Part shown: positions 1 through 9,086 of the stretch, piece by piece
How positions within the stretch are numbered: position 1 is the stretch's first letter
Layout: the number at the start of each line of letters is the position of its first letter
Assembly (NCBI GenBank): GCA_023459915.1
Contig: JAEWSN010000201.1
Coordinates: 1-40,224 of the forward strand
Length of the DNA: 40,224 nucleotides
Direction of reading: 5' to 3'
Source of the DNA: Bacillota bacterium
GTDB taxonomy: Bacteria; Bacillota; Clostridia; DSM-8532
Translations under genes and position numbers: made by a program
Notes under the pieces: generated by a model
Database searches by the model: none
What the model saw: only the letters and a program-made list of their open reading frames with translations
Told to the model about the DNA's origin: nothing

Positions 1-557
1 TGCGCCAGGGACTCCGCCATCATGCACAGGGTGAACTGCGCCAGCAGCGGATCCTGGCCGGCGCCCAGCCACTTCTGGACCTTGTGCATGTCGTGCACCA
101 GATAGGTGGCATGCGTCATGGCGGACAGCGCCCGGTCCTCGTCCCCGATGTCCCTGGCGGCCTCAAAGAACTCGATGAGGCTTTCATCACTGGCATAGAC
201 GACTTTTCCCTTGGCCAGATACGAGTGCAGCCAGGAACCGCCCACCTGCCGGTCCAGCTCCCGGCGGAACTCGCTGCGCGGACTGACCCAGAGGTTCAGG
301 GTGATGCCATCCTCCACAAGCGCGTAGGAGGTGGTTTTGATGTGCTGATCCCGGACGATGACGGTCATGTCGATGTCGCTTTTTTCCCAGATGACATCGT
401 ACGCCACGCTGCCGGCCACGATCACCGCCAGGATGTTGGGATCCGGGCGTACCTTTTCCACGAAGGAATCGATGGCTGCCTGGAACCGTACGCGAAGGGC
501 AGCCTGCTGCGTCTCTTCCGGGGCTGCGGCCTGTTGTTTTCTCTTGACTGAAGCCAT
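1..557 (-). CDS. Nucleotidyltransferase-domain protein (3' end outside window)
   Basis: Reading from 557 towards 1 gives an open frame of 185 codons that leaves the window, so the C-terminus is missing. The start ATG at 557 is preceded by AGGAGG with about 7 nt spacing. At residues 45-70 the sequence VAGSVAYDVIWEKSDIDMTV has the form of the polymerase-beta/MNT nucleotidyltransferase motif (GS, then a DxD acidic pair). The family transfers nucleotidyl groups to small molecules or proteins; the substrate here cannot be told. The remaining visible part is helical and resembles the tail of aminoglycoside-type or DUF4037-like nucleotidyltransferases, but I cannot place it more closely. It is divergent from the AraC/GyrI-like gene at 795. 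Confidence 0.75.
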   Translation of the reverse strand, partial: MASVKRKQQAAAPEETQQAALRVRFQAAIDSFVEKVRPDPNILAVIVAGSVAYDVIWEKSDIDMTVIVRDQHIKTTSYALVEDGITLNLWVSPRSEFRRELDRQVGGSWLHSYLAKGKVVYASDESLIEFFEAARDIGDEDRALSAMTHATYLVHDMHKVQKWLGAGQDPLLAQFTLCMMAESLA

Positions 558-794
558 GTGATGCCTCCTGTTCACGTGCCTGACGGCGCAGACCGATTGT
601 CCGCTTTCCAGTATACCGGGACACGGGAGCGGGAACAGGACAATCCTTGCGGCAAAACCGGACACGAATTGCGCAATGGGCGAACACCTGTTTCTCTTTC
701 CCGATCAATCCGGTATGATGGAAGGGTACGCGACAGACAGGGAAGGCGCAGGCGGTTGCGGGGCAACCCGAGGCAGTTCCGCCACGGAGCAGGT

Positions 795-1685
795 ATGGAT
801 CACGCATTGCTGGAGCTCATCCGTGAAACCACCTCATTTATGGAAATGCATCTGCTGGAGCCGATGAATCTGGATGTGATTTCCGAGCATGTCTGCGTGT
901 CCAAATTTCATTTGCTGCGCATCTGGAAAGGGGCCACGGGAACAGGTCTCATGGAGTACGTGCGCCGCCGCCGGCTGGCACTGTCGCTGGAAGAGCTGCT
1001 CAAGCATCACAACAGCATGGACTATGTGGCACAGACCTTCGGGTTTGGCAGTGACCGGGCCTACAGCCGGGCATTTCTGGAGGAGTACGGACTCACGCCT
1101 GCCCGTTGGCGCCGCCAACCGGAAGCACTGAACATTCTGGACCGGTTCAATCCGGATTTCCTCAATACGGCGGGGGATGGATTGGTGTTCTACAAGGCGA
1201 CCACGCTGATGCCGGCTTTTTCCGTTGCCGGACTGCTTCATGTCGTGGATGCCGCCGAGAACTGGAAGAAACAGATCGCGAACCGGTACGGAAACAGCTT
1301 TTTTCATGAGCACCGTAAGCGGATTCTCAACCCGGTGGACCTGAACCGGTACATCGGCCTGACCAGGCTTCCGGGACCCCGTCCGGGAACCTCCTGGTAC
1401 CAGCCATCCCTGATGGTGGACAGAAACAGCATCATTCCGGACGGCATGACGGAAACGCAGATTCCGGCACACAAGTACGGGGTGTTCACCTACATGGGCA
1501 TGCATCGGCCGGAGGACATCTCCTCCAAGACGCTGTCAGGCATCTGGACCTTTGTGGAAACCGTCTGGAGACCCACCGTGCAGTTTCACCTGCAGGGCGA
1601 GTTCCATTTCGAATCGGTGCAGTATGCGCGCTGCAACCGGCACTACTGCGAGTGTGACCTTTACTTTCCCATCTCTTCGGTCTAG
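795..1685 (+). CDS. AraC-family regulator with C-terminal GyrI-like effector domain
   Basis: A protein of 296 aa. The frame is open upstream to 558, but ATG 795 starts the conserved part and has GGAG just before it. Residues 1-105 form an AraC/XylS double helix-turn-helix, with the second helix-turn-helix ending in the usual YGLTPARWR signature. Residues about 125-296 resemble the GyrI-like/AraC effector-binding fold, which binds small lipophilic or cationic molecules in the SoxS/Rob/BmrR group. The family activates export or detoxification genes on ligand binding; the target here is unknown. Its TAG stop overlaps the stop of the convergent AraC gene (1682-1685). Confidence 0.85.
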   Translation: MDHALLELIRETTSFMEMHLLEPMNLDVISEHVCVSKFHLLRIWKGATGTGLMEYVRRRRLALSLEELLKHHNSMDYVAQTFGFGSDRAYSRAFLEEYGLTPARWRRQPEALNILDRFNPDFLNTAGDGLVFYKATTLMPAFSVAGLLHVVDAAENWKKQIANRYGNSFFHEHRKRILNPVDLNRYIGLTRLPGPRPGTSWYQPSLMVDRNSIIPDGMTETQIPAHKYGVFTYMGMHRPEDISSKTLSGIWTFVETVWRPTVQFHLQGEFHFESVQYARCNRHYCECDLYFPISSV

Positions 1686-2449
1686 GGTTGTTTTCCGTTC
1701 CCCATCGCATGCGTGGAGCGGTAGGCGGCAGGCGCCATGCCCTCTTCCCTGCGAAAGATGCGCCCGAAATGGCCTGCATCCGGATAGCCGCACAAATGGG
1801 CGATTTCCGAGATGGAAAGGTGCCGGTAGGCCGGATTCTCCAGCAATCTTTTTGCTTGTGCGAGGCGCAGCTGTGTCAGGTATTCCAGCGGAGACAGGCC
1901 AAAGGTCTGCCGAAATCGCTTGCGGGTGTAGTCCCTGGCATAGGGAATGGCCCCCAGCGCTTCCTCTATGCGGAAAGAGGCGTCCGACACATGCTGCACG
2001 ATGGCATGCTGGAGTGCCGTGACCCCGCTCTCGTTGCGTGCCGTGCGGTTCCAGACAAGCAGGATGCCGCAGACCGCCTCCATCAGGGAGTGTGCGATGG
2101 ACTGGCCTTCCTCCGTTCCAAGCTGAAAGTACAGGTGCGCTGTCATCATCAGATGGCGGATGGTGTGCGTGTTGTCGTCCATGAAGGTGGAGGGCTTTTG
2201 TCCGGAAAAGCCCAATGGATCGGATACCGTTGCGAACACATCCTGAAAGCCTCCGGAATCGGCTTTCTTGCCGTGGCGATACCCGGGTGGGTAGAACACG
2301 ATGCTGCCGGGCTCGAAGGGGTGCTGGTCCCGCTCTGTCACATCCACACCGGTGCCCTCAAGGTTCAGGATGATCTCCCAGTCCGTGTGTCGATGCGGCA
2401 GGGATTCCCCCATTCTGGAAAAGGAAATGGCCAAATGCGTCAGTTTCAT
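1682..2449 (-). CDS. AraC-family transcriptional regulator with N-terminal cupin-type sensor
   Basis: A protein of 255 aa. The N-terminal half has the AraC ligand-binding (cupin) pattern, with PHRHTDWEII near residues 18-27 and FYPPGYRH near 52-59. The C-terminal 100 residues are a double helix-turn-helix, including FRQTFGLSPLEYLTQLRL and a second motif CGYPDAGHFGRIFRRE. Such proteins sense a sugar or sugar derivative and activate nearby catabolic genes. It lies 36 bp behind the GNAT gene and may be the last gene of the acyltransferase-symporter-GNAT unit, where it could act as the local regulator. No strong ribosome site is seen before the start at 2449. Confidence 0.85.
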   Translation of the reverse strand: MKLTHLAISFSRMGESLPHRHTDWEIILNLEGTGVDVTERDQHPFEPGSIVFYPPGYRHGKKADSGGFQDVFATVSDPLGFSGQKPSTFMDDNTHTIRHLMMTAHLYFQLGTEEGQSIAHSLMEAVCGILLVWNRTARNESGVTALQHAIVQHVSDASFRIEEALGAIPYARDYTRKRFRQTFGLSPLEYLTQLRLAQAKRLLENPAYRHLSISEIAHLCGYPDAGHFGRIFRREEGMAPAAYRSTHAMGNGKQP

Positions 2450-2485
2450 CGTCAGCGCCGTGGAGATTCCGTCAGGTGGGCCTGG

Positions 2486-3019
2486 TTACAGTGCCTTCGA
2501 CAGGTACAACACCAAATCATCATCGTTGTGGCAGGGTGCCTCCTGCGGCAGTGGGGCATCCCGGTACCAGATGCCGGAACCGTCCGGCACAAAGCCTCGC
2601 TTGACATACATGCGCTGGGCGGAGCCATAACCGCCATGCAGGCCAACGCCCAGCGTCACCACGGGGGAGGTTTCCGCAGCCAGTTGTTCCAGCACCTCCA
2701 TCAGTCGCCCACCGATCCCTTTGCCCTGAAAGGGAATCAGCACGTTGAAATCCCGGATCTCCGGGTACCCCTTCCCGGCATAGGGTCCGTGATCCGCTTG
2801 TGGTGCCAGAATGGCGTAGCCAACGGCGTGTCCGTCCACTTCCGCCACGATGACGCGAAAGGTGCCGGCTTCCTGCTCGCGGAGGTAGGTTGCGTATTGT
2901 TCGGCGGGCTTGTGCCAGCCCTGTTTGCGGAACCCTTCGGACAAATCCAGAATGTCCTCGGATCGCATGGGGCGGATGCGCAGTGTCCCGTTCTCCAGAT
3001 AGACAAGCGTTGCATGCAT
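2486..3019 (-). CDS. GNAT-family N-acetyltransferase
   Basis: A protein of 177 aa that transfers an acetyl group from acetyl-CoA to an amine. The acetyl-CoA binding motif A is seen as PFQGKGIGGRLMEVLEQLA near residues 95-113 (Q/RxxGxG/A). A conserved C-terminal segment with YVKRGFV near residue 138 follows. The start ATG at 3019 has AAGGAG at 3024-3029. It sits 57 bp downstream of the symporter gene. The acceptor could be an amino sugar, an antibiotic or a protein; nothing in the sequence decides. Confidence 0.82.
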   Translation of the reverse strand: MHATLVYLENGTLRIRPMRSEDILDLSEGFRKQGWHKPAEQYATYLREQEAGTFRVIVAEVDGHAVGYAILAPQADHGPYAGKGYPEIRDFNVLIPFQGKGIGGRLMEVLEQLAAETSPVVTLGVGLHGGYGSAQRMYVKRGFVPDGSGIWYRDAPLPQEAPCHNDDDLVLYLSKAL

Positions 3020-3076
3020 GGCAAGCTCCTTTTCGACAAGGCGATCGTCTGATGAATGCGGGTGATTGCAGTAGAA

Positions 3077-4495
3077 TCATGGTTGCGTGTGATGCTGGAT
3101 GAGCCTGTCGTACGTGGCCTCGTCCAGCGGATACCGGTTCACGATGAGGATGCCGGCCAGCAAAATGGCGACCGGGATGGGGCCGATGATGAGCCGGATG
3201 GCGAACAGGGTCTGCGGGGTCTGTGCCACATCGGCCATGAAGCCGGACCAGCCCAGCAGCAGGCCCGTGGAGGCGGTGGCGATGGCGGTGCCGAGTTTGG
3301 AGGTGAAGGTCCACATGCCATAGAACGCGCCATCCCGGCGTTCCCCATGCTGCACCGCGTCCACCTCCACCACATCGGGCAGCATCGCGTACGGGGGTAC
3401 ATACGCAAAGCCGACACCGATGCCCGCCACAATCATGGCCACGAGTGTGAAGGTCATGCCCAGGGTGTGCCCAAAGGCGAAGATGCCCAGGCAGCAGAGG
3501 CTGAGGATCGCCAGCGCCAGCTGGTAGGTGCGTTTTTTTCCTATTTTTTTGGAGACCCAGACCGACACCGGAATGCTGACCATCGCGGTGACCAGCAGGA
3601 ACACCAGTGCCAGCGTGGTCATGCCCTCATTGTTGTACTGATACTTGAAATAATAGACCAGAATGGTCTGCAGGAAGGTCAGGCCCGTGAGGTGGCAGGC
3701 ATAGGTCAGCAGCAGGCGCACATAGGTACGGTTGCGGAAAACGCCCAGGAAGGTCTCGAAAAACTTGGCAGTGGGACGGGGTTCTCCGGTTCTGTCCGGT
3801 TCCCGTACGGAAAAGAAGGTGATGAGGATGGTGCCCGCCATCACCAAGCCGAAAATCAGCCCGACGATGGAGAAGCCCAGCCGCCGGTCTCCACCTGCCA
3901 GTTCCACGATGGGCAGGACAATGGCAGCTCCGAGGATGGTGCCGACGACGGCAAAACTGAACCGGTATCCGTTGAGTGCGGTGCGTTCCTTGTAGTCCTT
4001 CGTCAGCTCCGGGGTGAGGGAGCCGTACGGGATGTTCACCACCGTATAGGCGGTGTTGAGGGCGCAGAGGGCGATGATGGCCCACAGCATGCCGCCGATG
4101 TCCGTCTCGAAATGCGGCGCTGTGAAAAAATGCCACATGGCAAGCAACAGCGGCACCGAGCCGAACAATAGATAGGGTCTGCGCCGGCCCCAGCGGGTCC
4201 GGGTACGGTCGGAGACAAAGCCCATCACCGGGTCGGTCACTGCGTCCCAGATTTTTCCCACCATCACGGCGATGCCTGCCGCGGCAGCGGAGACTCCGGC
4301 CGTGTCGGTCAGGTAGCTGAGGGACCAGAAGCCCATGGCGGTAAAGAACAGGTTTCCGCCCAGATCCCCCACCCCGAACCCCAGCTTCGTGCCCAAGGTC
4401 AGCTTGTTCTCTGCTGTCACAGGTTTGCTCTCCGTTTTCGCAGGCCTGTTTTCTGTTGTATTGGGCTTGCCCACTGTTGTCGCGTGCTTTTTCAT
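3077..4495 (-). CDS. GPH-family sugar:cation symporter (MFS superfamily)
   Basis: A protein of 472 aa with about 12 hydrophobic segments. The glycoside-pentoside-hexuronide (GPH/MelB-XylP) signature is clear: GVGDLGGNLFF near residue 40, WDAVTDPVMGFVSDRTR near residue 82, then WGRRRPYLLFG. The family imports disaccharides, pentosides or uronides with Na+ or H+. A charged N-terminal extension of about 28 residues (MKKHATTVGK onward) precedes the first membrane segment. Its start overlaps the stop of the acyltransferase gene by 4 nt (4492-4495), which suggests translational coupling. With a sulfatase upstream, a desulfated or uronic acid-containing sugar is a reasonable but unproved cargo. Confidence 0.9.
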   Translation of the reverse strand: MKKHATTVGKPNTTENRPAKTESKPVTAENKLTLGTKLGFGVGDLGGNLFFTAMGFWSLSYLTDTAGVSAAAAGIAVMVGKIWDAVTDPVMGFVSDRTRTRWGRRRPYLLFGSVPLLLAMWHFFTAPHFETDIGGMLWAIIALCALNTAYTVVNIPYGSLTPELTKDYKERTALNGYRFSFAVVGTILGAAIVLPIVELAGGDRRLGFSIVGLIFGLVMAGTILITFFSVREPDRTGEPRPTAKFFETFLGVFRNRTYVRLLLTYACHLTGLTFLQTILVYYFKYQYNNEGMTTLALVFLLVTAMVSIPVSVWVSKKIGKKRTYQLALAILSLCCLGIFAFGHTLGMTFTLVAMIVAGIGVGFAYVPPYAMLPDVVEVDAVQHGERRDGAFYGMWTFTSKLGTAIATASTGLLLGWSGFMADVAQTPQTLFAIRLIIGPIPVAILLAGILIVNRYPLDEATYDRLIQHHTQP

Positions 4496-6006
4496 CCGTT
4501 GCGCCTCCGTTCGTATGTGTGAATCAGCTTCAGGTATTCCTCCCGCAACGTGTTTGTGACTTCCCGAACCGCCCCATTCCTATTCTCACGATAAGCCGGC
4601 AGCCGTTCGCTGAGATTGATGGGCTCGCCGATGAGGATGAGGGCGGTTTTCATCAGGGGGTTCGCACGGGTGGTGATGTTTCCGCCGGCCAGACGCCAGG
4701 CCAGATCCTGCAGGTTGATGGCTGTTTCGCACAGCCTGTCGAAGGAAGGACCTTCCGAATTCCCTTCGGTATCCAGGTAAGCGGCGTCCAGATACTCCAG
4801 GATGTCCACCACCTCCATGTGCCGCATGGCATACCAGCCCTCGCCGGCCTTGCGATGTCGCAGCGCCATGGGAAGCGGTGCGTCTGCCTGGATACGGGGA
4901 GACTGCGGTTCAGGTGCTCGGCGTGGGCCGTCACGCATCTGTGTCCCTTGTTCCGTCCGGATCGGGTAGATCCGGTCCCAGCCTTCCTTCCGGATGCGGT
5001 AGACCCGGACAATACGGGCATCGAGCTTTTCCTCCGGTGAGCCGGAGAGGCCCTTTTCCACCGGTTTGTCCAGGCCAAGCATACGTTCGCCTGTTGTCAG
5101 GGCGGCTTCGATGATGGCATCCCGACGCGCTTCAACAGAATCCGCCGAATCCACCCCGTAGTGGGCTTCCGCCAGTGCGAGCAGCGCATCTTCCAATCGC
5201 AGCAGCCGGACGCGAACCGCCTGCCGGAAGGAGGTTGCCGATGTCTCGTCCACTGTCCGGGCGGAGGCTGTTAGTGACCCCGCCTCCTTTGGCAGACCAC
5301 AGAAGGCTTCCAGTTTATTGAGGAAGCGGTTCAGCTTGTGCGCATCCTTTTCCCGGTATTGGTAATGGACGGATACCGGAAGGAGCAGCGCCTGCTCCGG
5401 ACGTCCTGCCTTTTCGAGATCCTTGGCACACCAGAACCCGATTCTGGCGGCTCCCGGTTCAAGCCGGGGCACACTGCCGCTTCGATAGGATATCTGACCT
5501 TCCGGGGCCAGCGCCAGCGGACACACATCGTGCAGCAGCAGCTCCCGTATCCGTTTCATGCCGGCGGGATCCGCCTGCAGATGCTGGATGGGGACTGCTC
5601 CGGATCGCGGCAGCACAAAGCGGATGAGCGGACCGCCCCAGAAGGCCACATCATAACCATGGACAAAACGGACATGCGGCCTGTGGGGAAGAGGATGTCC
5701 AGCCTTCTTCGCCAGCCGCGGCACGAGGATGTCAAAGACATGTTGCAGCAGCTGCGGCTCATCGCCATAGGGATGTCGAAAGGCAAACAACAAGCGTGTT
5801 TCCTTGTTCTGGAACTGTTGGAAGACATGGAGTAGATGGCTCGGATCCTGAATCCGGATATCCTGAAATTTGAGCGCGAAGCGCAGATACAGGGGAGCGG
5901 CCGCACGCACGAATGCCAGAAATACGGGGGATGGATGTGAAGGGGCCAGCACATGCCTGGGATGGGATTCTTGAACAGGATGGTGGATGTGGCTGTGTTT
6001 CGCCAT
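4492..6006 (-). CDS. PlsC-like phospholipid/glycerol acyltransferase with long C-terminal extension
   Basis: A protein of 504 aa. The frame is open to 6144, but ATG 6006 is preceded by GGGAGGAAGGC and begins a plausible protein. Residues about 45-240 resemble membrane-peripheral 1-acylglycerol-3-phosphate acyltransferases: FAFRHPYGDEPQ holds the position of the HX4D motif, and LALAPEGQISYRSGS holds the PEGxxS-type motif III. The acidic residue at H+5 is Glu and not Asp, with Asp at H+4. The C-terminal half (about residues 260-504) is helical and not recognised; similar extended proteins occur in bacteria with unusual lipids. It is the first gene after the promoter at 6091-6120. Confidence 0.7.
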   Translation of the reverse strand: MAKHSHIHHPVQESHPRHVLAPSHPSPVFLAFVRAAAPLYLRFALKFQDIRIQDPSHLLHVFQQFQNKETRLLFAFRHPYGDEPQLLQHVFDILVPRLAKKAGHPLPHRPHVRFVHGYDVAFWGGPLIRFVLPRSGAVPIQHLQADPAGMKRIRELLLHDVCPLALAPEGQISYRSGSVPRLEPGAARIGFWCAKDLEKAGRPEQALLLPVSVHYQYREKDAHKLNRFLNKLEAFCGLPKEAGSLTASARTVDETSATSFRQAVRVRLLRLEDALLALAEAHYGVDSADSVEARRDAIIEAALTTGERMLGLDKPVEKGLSGSPEEKLDARIVRVYRIRKEGWDRIYPIRTEQGTQMRDGPRRAPEPQSPRIQADAPLPMALRHRKAGEGWYAMRHMEVVDILEYLDAAYLDTEGNSEGPSFDRLCETAINLQDLAWRLAGGNITTRANPLMKTALILIGEPINLSERLPAYRENRNGAVREVTNTLREEYLKLIHTYERRRNG

Positions 6007-6090
6007 GCCTTCCTCCCGGAGATCGCAAATGGATGCCTGATGCCGGCTGCCACGCATGGGCGTGACACTGTTCGCCGGCATCCTGCATCC

Positions 6091-6120
6091 ATTATGGACA
6101 GACGTCGGTTCGGCTGTCAA
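6091..6120 (-). promoter_or_regulatory. Sigma-70 type promoter for the acyltransferase/symporter operon
   Basis: On the minus strand TTGACA (6115-6120) is followed after 18 bp by CATAAT (6091-6096). Transcription would start near 6084 and give a leader of about 78 nt before the acyltransferase ATG at 6006. The position between the sulfatase stop (6162) and the acyltransferase start suggests that the two are separate transcription units or that this is an internal promoter. Confidence 0.7.
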
Positions 6121-6161
6121 ATGGACAGAGGAAGAGCGGGGCATCGTTGTTTTTGTGATGA

Positions 6162-7655
6162 CTACTTCTTGCGCACCGCCTCCGTCATGGGCATGCCGGT
6201 GGCATAATCCATCTGTCTGGGTTCATACTCCTCGTTCTCCCGCTGGCGGGTCATGCCGGTGTATCTCCACGTGGCTGCTCGCGCGTCCGTCCGCCAGGGC
6301 CTGCGCTCCCAGTGGTAGCCCCGGAACGGATCGCGGGTGCGGTTCATCCAGTCCAGCAGGGCGTCATGCAGGCGATCCCGGTCTGTGACTGTGATGGGAT
6401 CGGCAATCCGGTTGACCATTTCTCCGGGATCTTCTGCCAGGTCATACAGTTCGTCGGTGCCCAGCAGGTTCACCACCAGCTTGAACCTGCCGTCGAAGGC
6501 GGCTCGCAGCGGTTGGAACCCTCCAAATCCGTCATGGTCGGTTTCGTAACGTCCGAACTCCATGAATACGGCTTCATGAGGACGCAACTGTGGATCCGTC
6601 AGCACAGGAAGCAGCGAGTCTCCCTCCAGCAGCCTGGGAAGGGGAAGGCCGGCCGATTCCATCAATGTGGGCACCAAATCGATATGGGAGACGGGATGCG
6701 GACAAACGCCCCCCGCCTCGATGACACCCGGCCATTTCACAATCAGCGGGATGTGGGTGATCTCCTCGTAAGCGGCCGGGCCCTTCCCGCTCAGGGAATG
6801 GGAATGAAGAAAATCACCATGATCGGACGTGTACACGATGAGGGCATCCGGCGCATAGGTCCTGGCTGCCTCGAGCACCCGTCCAATCTGGCTGTCCACA
6901 TACGCATTGCATCCGAAAAAGTCGGGGTGGCGGATTTCCAACGCATCCTTGTCCGCGTTGAGGCTGTCGCCGGCCCAAGCCTTCTGGTGTTCCGGCTTGT
7001 CTGTCAGCGGGTCATGAAGGTTGGCGTTTCTGGGGAACCGGTAATCGGTGTACATGGAGGCATAGGGTTCCGGACACACATACGGATCATGAGGTTCATC
7101 AAAGGAAACCACCATCAGAAAATCCTCTTCCGCATGGCTTGTCAGAAACAGCTCCGCGCGGTCTGCGCACCGGTGGGCAAAGGTGAAGTCGGAGCAGACA
7201 GGCCGCTTGCGCATGATTTCCGGTGTCCGGGACCATCGGCGATCCTCCTCCGACAGCTCTTCCAGGTAGTTTTTCATATCGAACCAGTAATCGGGGTCCC
7301 AGCCATGGGGGCAGCGACCCAGTCCGAAATAGTCGCCGCCATCCAGATGCCACTTCCCGATATAGGCGGTGTGGAAGCCCTGGTCCTGCAGCCGCTGTCC
7401 TACCGTATGCACATTGTCTCCCAGCGCCATGGAGTTGGCCCAGCTGCCATTGGAATGGGGGTACAATCCGGTAAAGAGGGCGGAACGCGCAGGTCCACAC
7501 ACCGGCTGGCAGGTATACGCCTTCTCGAAACGGAGGCCTTCGCTGGCCATTCGATCCAGACAGGGCGTGTGCATGTCGGGATTCCCATAACAGCCCAGCA
7601 TGTCGGTGCGCTGGGTATCTGTCATGATGACGATGAGCTTGCGGCTGGCTTTCAT
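6162..7655 (-). CDS. Type I sulfatase, Cys-type (formylglycine-dependent)
   Basis: A protein of 497 aa. The frame is open to 7748, but ATG 7655 follows AGGTGG and begins MKASRKLIVIMTDTQ, the usual family start containing metal-binding Asp. The formylglycine motif is CGPARSALFTG, with Cys53 in C-x-P-x-R. Other family marks are GKWHLDGG near residue 110, FDEPHDPY, and the metal site TSDHGD in the middle of the protein. The family removes sulfate esters from glycans. No secretion signal is visible, so it is probably cytoplasmic and acts on imported sugars, fitting the neighbouring symporter. Cys53 needs an anaerobic maturase (anSME); none is seen in this window. Confidence 0.92.
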   Translation of the reverse strand: MKASRKLIVIMTDTQRTDMLGCYGNPDMHTPCLDRMASEGLRFEKAYTCQPVCGPARSALFTGLYPHSNGSWANSMALGDNVHTVGQRLQDQGFHTAYIGKWHLDGGDYFGLGRCPHGWDPDYWFDMKNYLEELSEEDRRWSRTPEIMRKRPVCSDFTFAHRCADRAELFLTSHAEEDFLMVVSFDEPHDPYVCPEPYASMYTDYRFPRNANLHDPLTDKPEHQKAWAGDSLNADKDALEIRHPDFFGCNAYVDSQIGRVLEAARTYAPDALIVYTSDHGDFLHSHSLSGKGPAAYEEITHIPLIVKWPGVIEAGGVCPHPVSHIDLVPTLMESAGLPLPRLLEGDSLLPVLTDPQLRPHEAVFMEFGRYETDHDGFGGFQPLRAAFDGRFKLVVNLLGTDELYDLAEDPGEMVNRIADPITVTDRDRLHDALLDWMNRTRDPFRGYHWERRPWRTDARAATWRYTGMTRQRENEEYEPRQMDYATGMPMTEAVRKK

Positions 7656-7696
7656 GATGCGCCACCTGTTCCCTTCACAAGACTGCTCTCGCCTCC

Positions 7697-7705
7697 ATTG
7701 TACCA
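7697..7705 (-). promoter_or_regulatory. Possible extended -10 promoter for the sulfatase gene
   Basis: Minus strand TGGTACAAT (7697-7705) has the extended -10 form TGnTACAAT, about 42 bp before the sulfatase ATG. The -35 region is poor (no match to TTGACA at 16-18 bp), which is common for extended -10 promoters. Weak support. Confidence 0.35.
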
Positions 7706-7766
7706 GATGTCCGTTGAGGCATCGGCCGCCCGTTTGAATCTCCCGCATGAACCTGTCTTGTGCGCT

Positions 7767-9071
7767 TCACCTTCTTTTTTGCATGCGGTCGCCACCTCCG
7801 GTGTTGCCACCGCCTCTTTGGCCTCCGAATCCACCGGGACCTGTCTGCGTGATTTGTGTGAGGGTCTGTCCGTTCACCACCACATTGCCTCCGTTCAGGG
7901 TGGCGATGCCATCCGCGTCAAAGGCGGACATGCCGGTGACCGTGATGTCTCCGCCATTGACGGTGATGCTGCCGTTCGAGTCGAACGCGTCGGTATCCCC
8001 ACTCGCCATATTGACAGAAAGGATGCCGCCATTGACTGTGATGGACGGGAATGCATCGATCTTCATGGTTGCGTTGATACCGTCATCCTGGGCTGTGATG
8101 CTGATGGTGCCGCCGTTGATCAGAACCCGGGTGGCTTCGATCCCCTCCGTGCAGGCTTCGATGGTGAGGGTGCCATCGTCGATTTGGATCAGGTTGTTTG
8201 CCCGGATGCCATCGTCCGCAGCGCGTATCTGCAGACTGCCGCCCCCAATCAGAATGGACCCGAGCGATTCATCCTCGTCGTTTTCACAGTGCAGGGCGTC
8301 CTTGCCCGTTTCAATGGCGAGATCACCGTCATGGATGAGGATGGCGTCGTTGGCCTCCAGGCTGTCCAATGCGGTCTGCAGGTCGTAGGTGCCTCCGGTG
8401 ATTTTCAAGTCGTCCTTGGAGGAAATGCCGTTCCCCGTGGCGGATCGGATCGAAAGGGTGCCCGTTCCGTTCAAGGTGATGTCCGAACGGGAAAAGATGA
8501 CCGCGTCCAGCCGGGTATCCCCGTCCGGCACAAACGTCCCTGTTACAGACAGGCTGTTCCGGGTATTGCTTGTCGTGACAAACACCTTGTCCCCTGCCTT
8601 GACATAAAGGGCGGGTGCATCCGTGTTTGTGATGCTGACTCCGTCCAGGACAAGCTGCACCTTGGCGTCCTCCGGCGCATCGACCACCAGGGTGGTGCCT
8701 GACACTGTGCCTTGAATCACATAAACGCCTTCGCTTGTCAGCTCGACATCCTTCCCGCTTTCCAGGACCAACGTTGTCGCCTCCGACAGATCCGGGGTTT
8801 GTGCCAGATCCCTCTTGCTGAAAAGGGATTCCGTGTCGGAGAACCCGTCTGTCCCGGTCAAGCCGGTTGCCACGGCGGCTCCCGTGTCCGATTGGCCGAC
8901 AGTGCCCTCCACAATGCCGGAAAAGGCCGATTCGACACCGGCGCCGGTGATTCCGGTCTGCGTCCATCCTATCTCGTCCACGCCAGCTGCCGCTGCTCCG
9001 CATCCGGCTGCTGCCAGGCTGATCATAGCAGTCAGTGCCAGGGCTCCGATTTGTTTCATGTGTTTTTTCAT
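7767..9071 (-). CDS. Cthe_2159-type carbohydrate-binding beta-helix lipoprotein
   Basis: A protein of 434 aa. The start ATG 9071 has GAGGAG with 8 nt spacing and begins MKKHMKQIGALAL, a signal peptide ending in the lipobox LAAAGC (Cys near residue 23). It is thus anchored outside the cell. From about residue 95 to 400 the sequence consists of short beta-helix rungs such as ITGGTYDLQTALDSLEA, GGGSLQIRAADDGIRA and INGGTISITAQDDGINA, the pattern of PF14262 (Cthe_2159). The founding member binds polygalacturonate with calcium; by analogy this one may bind an acidic polysaccharide. The C-terminus is Gly-rich (GGFGGQRGGGNTGGG). Its leader is interrupted by the IS110 element 12 bp upstream of the start codon. 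Confidence 0.85.
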   Translation of the reverse strand: MKKHMKQIGALALTAMISLAAAGCGAAAAGVDEIGWTQTGITGAGVESAFSGIVEGTVGQSDTGAAVATGLTGTDGFSDTESLFSKRDLAQTPDLSEATTLVLESGKDVELTSEGVYVIQGTVSGTTLVVDAPEDAKVQLVLDGVSITNTDAPALYVKAGDKVFVTTSNTRNSLSVTGTFVPDGDTRLDAVIFSRSDITLNGTGTLSIRSATGNGISSKDDLKITGGTYDLQTALDSLEANDAILIHDGDLAIETGKDALHCENDEDESLGSILIGGGSLQIRAADDGIRANNLIQIDDGTLTIEACTEGIEATRVLINGGTISITAQDDGINATMKIDAFPSITVNGGILSVNMASGDTDAFDSNGSITVNGGDITVTGMSAFDADGIATLNGGNVVVNGQTLTQITQTGPGGFGGQRGGGNTGGGDRMQKRR

Positions 9072-9086
9072 GTTGAAGTCTCCTCG

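Noticed and set aside
1688..3052. A 454-codon open frame on the plus strand
   Set aside because: It lies opposite the clear AraC (1682-2449) and GNAT (2486-3019) genes, resembles no protein family, and arises from GC-rich codon bias.
3056..4171. Long plus-strand open frame across the symporter gene
   Set aside because: The minus-strand GPH symporter is certain; the plus frame is low-complexity (Gly/Asp/His/Gln-rich) shadow sequence.
6312..8702. A 796-codon plus-strand open frame
   Set aside because: It is antisense to the sulfatase and beta-helix lipoprotein, both with convincing motifs and ribosome sites; its translation has no recognisable domain.
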